From Candidatus Pacearchaeota archaeon (GTDB lineage Archaea > Nanoarchaeota > Nanoarchaeia > Pacearchaeales > GW2011-AR1): a DNA stretch of 7,341 nt. The stretch is taken from the NCBI GenBank assembly GCA_002686195.1, contig NZAS01000101.1, positions 5,043-12,383 of the forward strand. Direction: 5' to 3'. This document shows, in pieces, positions 4,696 through 7,341 of the stretch (its first letter is position 1; each line of letters begins with the position of its first letter). Below the pieces are notes generated by a model, which saw nothing but the letters and a program-made list of their open reading frames with translations, was not told the DNA's origin and did no database searches. A program made the translations under genes and the position numbers.

Positions 4696-7341
4696 CTTAT
4701 TTTCATTTATATCTTGAGGTTCTTCTTTTTCGTTTTTGAATTCGTCTTCATGTTGAATATGACTGGCGATAACAGCATCCGCAGGTGCGTCTCCAACTAA
4801 ATAATAAGCATTTGGTCCATAAATATCATGGTTTTCCAATTCAGGATCTAAAGTTTTTTTACTAGGAACTTTATTTAAATTTATTGGCACAACAATATAT
4901 GGAGGAGTAGGGTTACCAATAATATGCCCCTCCTCAAACATTGCTAATTTTGCTTGCAATAGCTTACTGAAAAAATAAACTCTTTTTTCACCGTAATCGG
5001 GATTGACCTGATCTGCTGATTCTTTTGAGCCCCTCACACCAGTTTTTACGATACTATTCCAATTTTTTTCATTTGTGACATGATACCCTACTGGTCCAAG
5101 TCGTTCATTAAGTGCTTCTTCTTCAAGGCGCGTAACTTTTCCATGTTTAACGTGGTTAACGTCTATTTTCATGTCTGGATATAATTTTCGTAATTCCAAA
5201 ACATCTCCAACGTTTCGTTGTGAATCATCCCAAAACGCAATTTCTGTTACGGTTGTTTCGCCTTTAAATGAATGTTTCGCTAAAAGTTCCTCGATAGCAG
5301 CCTTTTTTGAGCCACCCGAAACAGTGAGAATTTCGGTAAAATCACTTTCTTGAAACAAAGGTGATTCGTTTTCTTCAAGAGACATAAGATAATTGAAGAT
5401 TGGTTGTTTTGCCGCCGGGCCTCTGGCCGTCATAACGTAAACACCTCTTGTTGGTTCTGTCCTATTTTTGTATACAATTCGTTTCAATTCGTTGACAACA
5501 AGATTATTTAATTTTGGGTCTTTGACTTGTGCAAAATCAGAGAAATCAAACTTAAAACCAATTTTTTCTAGTTCTGGAATGGGGTCAAAAGCAGTAATAT
5601 CATTTTCTTTGGCACGTTTTTTTACATAAGCATCAAACCATTTTTGGTTTCCAATGCTTTTTTCTTTTCCATCAGGAGTTTCAATGTGAACAGCGGCCCT
5701 TGTAAAGGCAATTGTCTCGTCAAAGTCAAAAATACGCAATTTTGTTATTCTTTTTGAAGGATTGTTTTTTTGTTCGGAAAACCATTTTTTATACCATGGC
5801 TTTTTTTTCTTGCCTCCGATCATATTAAGGATTTCAGGACTTGCTTCAAGTTTTCCCATAGAGACCAGTTGTTTTAAATATATTGGTGGTTTTGTGTATG
5901 TTTGGTTAACTGCGTTAATGCCTCTTTGTACTTGTGGATTTACCTGTTCTGGTGGAATTTGTTTCTTCATCCTATGACCTTTTGCCTTATATTCAAAGCT
6001 GTCAGGAAATATATATCCCGGAACTAGTGCCGGAGAGTTGGGGTCTGGGTTGTATACATCTTGAAGATGTATCGGCTTATCCATTCCGCATTTTTTAAAA
6101 TCGAATGGTTCTTTGTCCAAATCACTTCTTTTCTCATTATAATAAATCCAAACAGGAAGTGCCGTAGCTCCTTCACCATCTTCATCATCGTCAAGTCCCG
6201 ATGGAGAACCAGAACTCATAACTCTTCCTCCCAAAAGGGTGCCTAATTCAATTAACAAATCATAAGCAAAAGGTCCGATTTTTGTTTTTAAAGGATTGGC
6301 TGTTTGTGAATGTGTAACATAATAACCACATCCAATCTTTTGAGGATCTAATTCAAATTGCCCAGAATTATCACCAGAAGGGTCTTTAATACTAATAGAA
6401 TAACCACTTCGATGTTCTTCAATTTTAAATGTAATATCTCCAAGCTCTTTAAGTCCACCCCCGCCCATTCCAAGGGCTGCTTCTGAGATGGGTTTATTTA
6501 ATTTTTCCATAGCGAGACCGATAAAGGGTTTTAACTCCCCATCTAATTTATTTTCTGCCTCGGTGGGTCCAAACCAGCCGATTTTTTCTATTTCGGGTCG
6601 GCCATTTAGGTATTCACGGGTAATTTTGCTTACTTTAGAGACATCGAATTGCTCAACATCAAGTTCAGGCATCTCCACAAGCCAAATTTTAAGTTTTTTA
6701 TGTGTTAATACTGTTGTGTCGTCAAGAGAGCCCTTAAATTTAAAGCTTGATTCTTCCTCAAATTCTCTTTTGGCTGCTTCTTGTTCTGTTTCTCCCTCAT
6801 CCATCTTGCCTTTAAATAAATCCCACCAACCTTGGGGAGCTTTTCCAATTAAAAATTGGATATTTTCTCCTTCTCCTTTATAAGGAAGAATTCCGCAAGT
6901 AAATTTCTTCTTTTTCTCTTCAACAAAGTCCATATCGGGCTCACCTTCGGGCTTTTTCGGAACATCTTTCGAAATTCGAAGCCGTACATTACGAGAACTG
7001 GGGCTTTTATAGTCGCCATATTGTTTAGCTATATCGCCACCCGCCGGGTAATCCTTTGTTGGCGGCTCATCTGAAATCGGCAGTTTGCCTTGAGGATAAG
7101 ATAACCACCCTTTGCCCCCCGCGAAGGTTGTTTTGATTTCGTTAAGGGTTTCAACGCGAGAGAACCAATGAGAGGTCATAAGGCGCGAGATACCGGCCTT
7201 ACGAGACAATACAGCATGGTCTCCGGATCCTCCGGTATAGTTGTTAAGGTTGAGTTTGTTCATAACCTCATCGGCATTGTCGCTCATTTCTATGGCATTT
7301 ATTATACGTCGAACGACTCGATCATCACCGAGATCAAAATC
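3979..7341 (-). CDS. Multidomain polyvalent protein (Nudix, acetyltransferase-like?, HAD, ART-like?, membrane tail), N-terminus beyond window
   Basis: The frame runs from the right edge to TAA at 3979. The first in-window ATG (7287) has no ribosome site, and 18 in-frame codons before it reach the edge unbroken, so the true start lies outside. Residue numbers count from that ATG (1102 aa to the stop). Modules in order: an N-terminal region of unknown fold (1-126); Nudix (about 128-262); a possible acetyltransferase-like domain (about 284-432, with GPFAYDLLIELG and VWIYYNEKRSDL); a basic linker (KKKKPWYKKW, 493-502); a HAD phosphatase (about 512-712); an ART/KptA-like domain (about 731-845); and an acidic, then hydrophobic C-terminal module (865-1102). 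There is no signal peptide in view. Such enzyme chains match the polyvalent proteins described in phages and conjugative elements, thought to enter the host with the DNA. It heads the minus-strand cluster and lies 18 nt before the 93-aa gene. Whether the chain stays whole or is cut is unknown. Confidence 0.9.
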   Translation of the reverse strand, partial: DFDLGDDRVVRRIINAIEMSDNADEVMNKLNLNNYTGGSGDHAVLSRKAGISRLMTSHWFSRVETLNEIKTTFAGGKGWLSYPQGKLPISDEPPTKDYPAGGDIAKQYGDYKSPSSRNVRLRISKDVPKKPEGEPDMDFVEEKKKKFTCGILPYKGEGENIQFLIGKAPQGWWDLFKGKMDEGETEQEAAKREFEEESSFKFKGSLDDTTVLTHKKLKIWLVEMPELDVEQFDVSKVSKITREYLNGRPEIEKIGWFGPTEAENKLDGELKPFIGLAMEKLNKPISEAALGMGGGGLKELGDITFKIEEHRSGYSISIKDPSGDNSGQFELDPQKIGCGYYVTHSQTANPLKTKIGPFAYDLLIELGTLLGGRVMSSGSPSGLDDDEDGEGATALPVWIYYNEKRSDLDKEPFDFKKCGMDKPIHLQDVYNPDPNSPALVPGYIFPDSFEYKAKGHRMKKQIPPEQVNPQVQRGINAVNQTYTKPPIYLKQLVSMGKLEASPEILNMIGGKKKKPWYKKWFSEQKNNPSKRITKLRIFDFDETIAFTRAAVHIETPDGKEKSIGNQKWFDAYVKKRAKENDITAFDPIPELEKIGFKFDFSDFAQVKDPKLNNLVVNELKRIVYKNRTEPTRGVYVMTARGPAAKQPIFNYLMSLEENESPLFQESDFTEILTVSGGSKKAAIEELLAKHSFKGETTVTEIAFWDDSQRNVGDVLELRKLYPDMKIDVNHVKHGKVTRLEEEALNERLGPVGYHVTNEKNWNSIVKTGVRGSKESADQVNPDYGEKRVYFFSKLLQAKLAMFEEGHIIGNPTPPYIVVPINLNKVPSKKTLDPELENHDIYGPNAYYLVGDAPADAVIASHIQHEDEFKNEKEEPQDINENKMRIRIIESKQIVMESEGEKLAKQLLQKLDKEAEEIKAKATGQEEEELEEVVVGGLFVGVALAKAILPFILSMIGTLAVGGALAKFANGVQTKFSGQNMHILSGFGEALEWSSKFLATLGFATGGKLLIKNLPGIEAGTKQLWMRRLELTEKIIVFAITIYCLHSEIYKAALEAGGPAELIAKLSSEAGIQDGKVNKAMTDLFTGSVDSVDTVGQVADIIIDRRMFFAHLKRSIQRAWG
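4753..5097 (-). other. Possible ADP-ribosyltransferase/KptA-fold domain in the long protein
   Basis: The segment begins GYHVTNEKNWNSIVKTGVRG (734-753), which fits the Y-H-x-T...I...G opening of ART-fold enzymes (PARP, DarT, KptA/Tpt1 type). It continues with VYFFS (770-774) followed by an alanine-rich helix, and closes with AYYLVGDAPADAVI (827-840), like the final strand and Ile of such domains. The usual catalytic Glu near the end is not evident, so it could act as a 2'-phosphotransferase, be inactive, or belong to a relative. The call rests on pattern resemblance only. Confidence 0.5.
5152..5754 (-). other. HAD-superfamily phosphatase domain in the long protein
   Basis: All four HAD motifs are visible: D521-F-D523-E-T525 (nucleophile and acid/base), T620 in VYVMTARG, K661/K662 in GGSKKAAI, and D687-D688 in FWDDSQRN. 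About 95 residues separate motifs I and II, so there is only a modest cap. The style resembles phage and marine HAD proteins and the phosphatase half of polynucleotide kinase/phosphatases, which remove phosphates from nucleic acid ends or small molecules. The substrate is not determinable. Retention of the catalytic residues argues for an active enzyme. Confidence 0.85.
6502..6906 (-). other. Nudix hydrolase domain in the long protein
   Basis: The Nudix box G-x5-E-x7-R-E-U-x-E-E-x-G-U is present at residues 160-182 (from ATG 7287): G160, E166, R174, E175, E178 and E179 are all kept, with F182 last. The only departure is Ser181 in place of the final Gly, so metal binding and activity are likely. 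The domain opens with FTCGILPY (129-136), a normal Nudix first strand. Nudix enzymes cut nucleoside diphosphates linked to another group (ADP-ribose, NAD, dinucleotides, RNA caps); the substrate cannot be read from the sequence. Confidence 0.88.

Noticed and set aside
4672..4720. Internal translation start at ATG 4695 giving a free membrane module
   Set aside because: No Shine-Dalgarno sequence precedes it (the upstream bases are AT-rich without GGAG). Separate translation is not supported, although proteolytic release remains possible.
6844..6860. Perfect 7-bp inverted repeat (TCCAATT / AATTGGA, 3-nt spacer)
   Set aside because: It is inside the Nudix coding region, short and AT-rich, with no T run or regulatory context. 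Chance is the likeliest explanation.
6488..6883. 131-aa plus-strand ORF
   Set aside because: It is antisense to the Nudix domain, whose catalytic motif proves the minus frame is the coding one.

Overview
The window looks like a piece of a tailed-phage genome, or of a prophage next to host-type genes, probably from an aquatic Gram-negative system. The DNA is moderately AT-rich (roughly 40% GC by eye). Every supportable gene is on the minus strand, so transcription runs from the right edge to the left. Genes are packed with 4-nt overlaps (ATGA, GTGA), gaps of 5 to 60 nt and clear AGGAGG-type ribosome sites. No RNA gene, insertion sequence or CRISPR array was seen, and no non-coding stretch exceeds 60 nt.

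In transcription order, the right half (7341 to 3979) is one very long reading frame that enters from beyond the right edge. It strings together a Nudix hydrolase, a possible acetyltransferase-like domain, a HAD phosphatase, a possible ADP-ribosyltransferase/KptA-type domain and a hydrophobic C-terminal module. This many-enzymes-in-one layout fits the 'polyvalent proteins' of phages and conjugative elements, which are thought to be delivered with the particle or DNA. Next come a 93-aa membrane-anchored coiled-coil protein and a 70-aa exported protein, overlapping by 4 nt and shaped like a lysis (holin or spanin) pair. A 699-aa protein of unknown fold follows, starting with GTG. Its first residues (MKIKILNE, then A) resemble an internal stretch of the long protein (MRIRIIE, then S). 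Both end in the (L/I)-x-E motif that T4-type prohead proteases cut.

To the left, after a 60-nt gap holding a perfect 8-bp hairpin, lie two lipoprotein genes of a different flavour: a TlpA/thioredoxin-like protein with a WCAPC active site, and, 5 nt further on, a von Willebrand A domain protein with an intact MIDAS that runs off the left edge. Both have very short, uncharged, Leu-rich signal peptides. They may be phage-carried envelope genes or the start of host sequence.

The most interesting object is the long protein. It joins enzymes acting on ADP-ribose/NAD-type nucleotides and on phosphate ends, and it may be a packaged, protease-processed polyprotein. Family calls rest on motifs read by eye; no search was possible.
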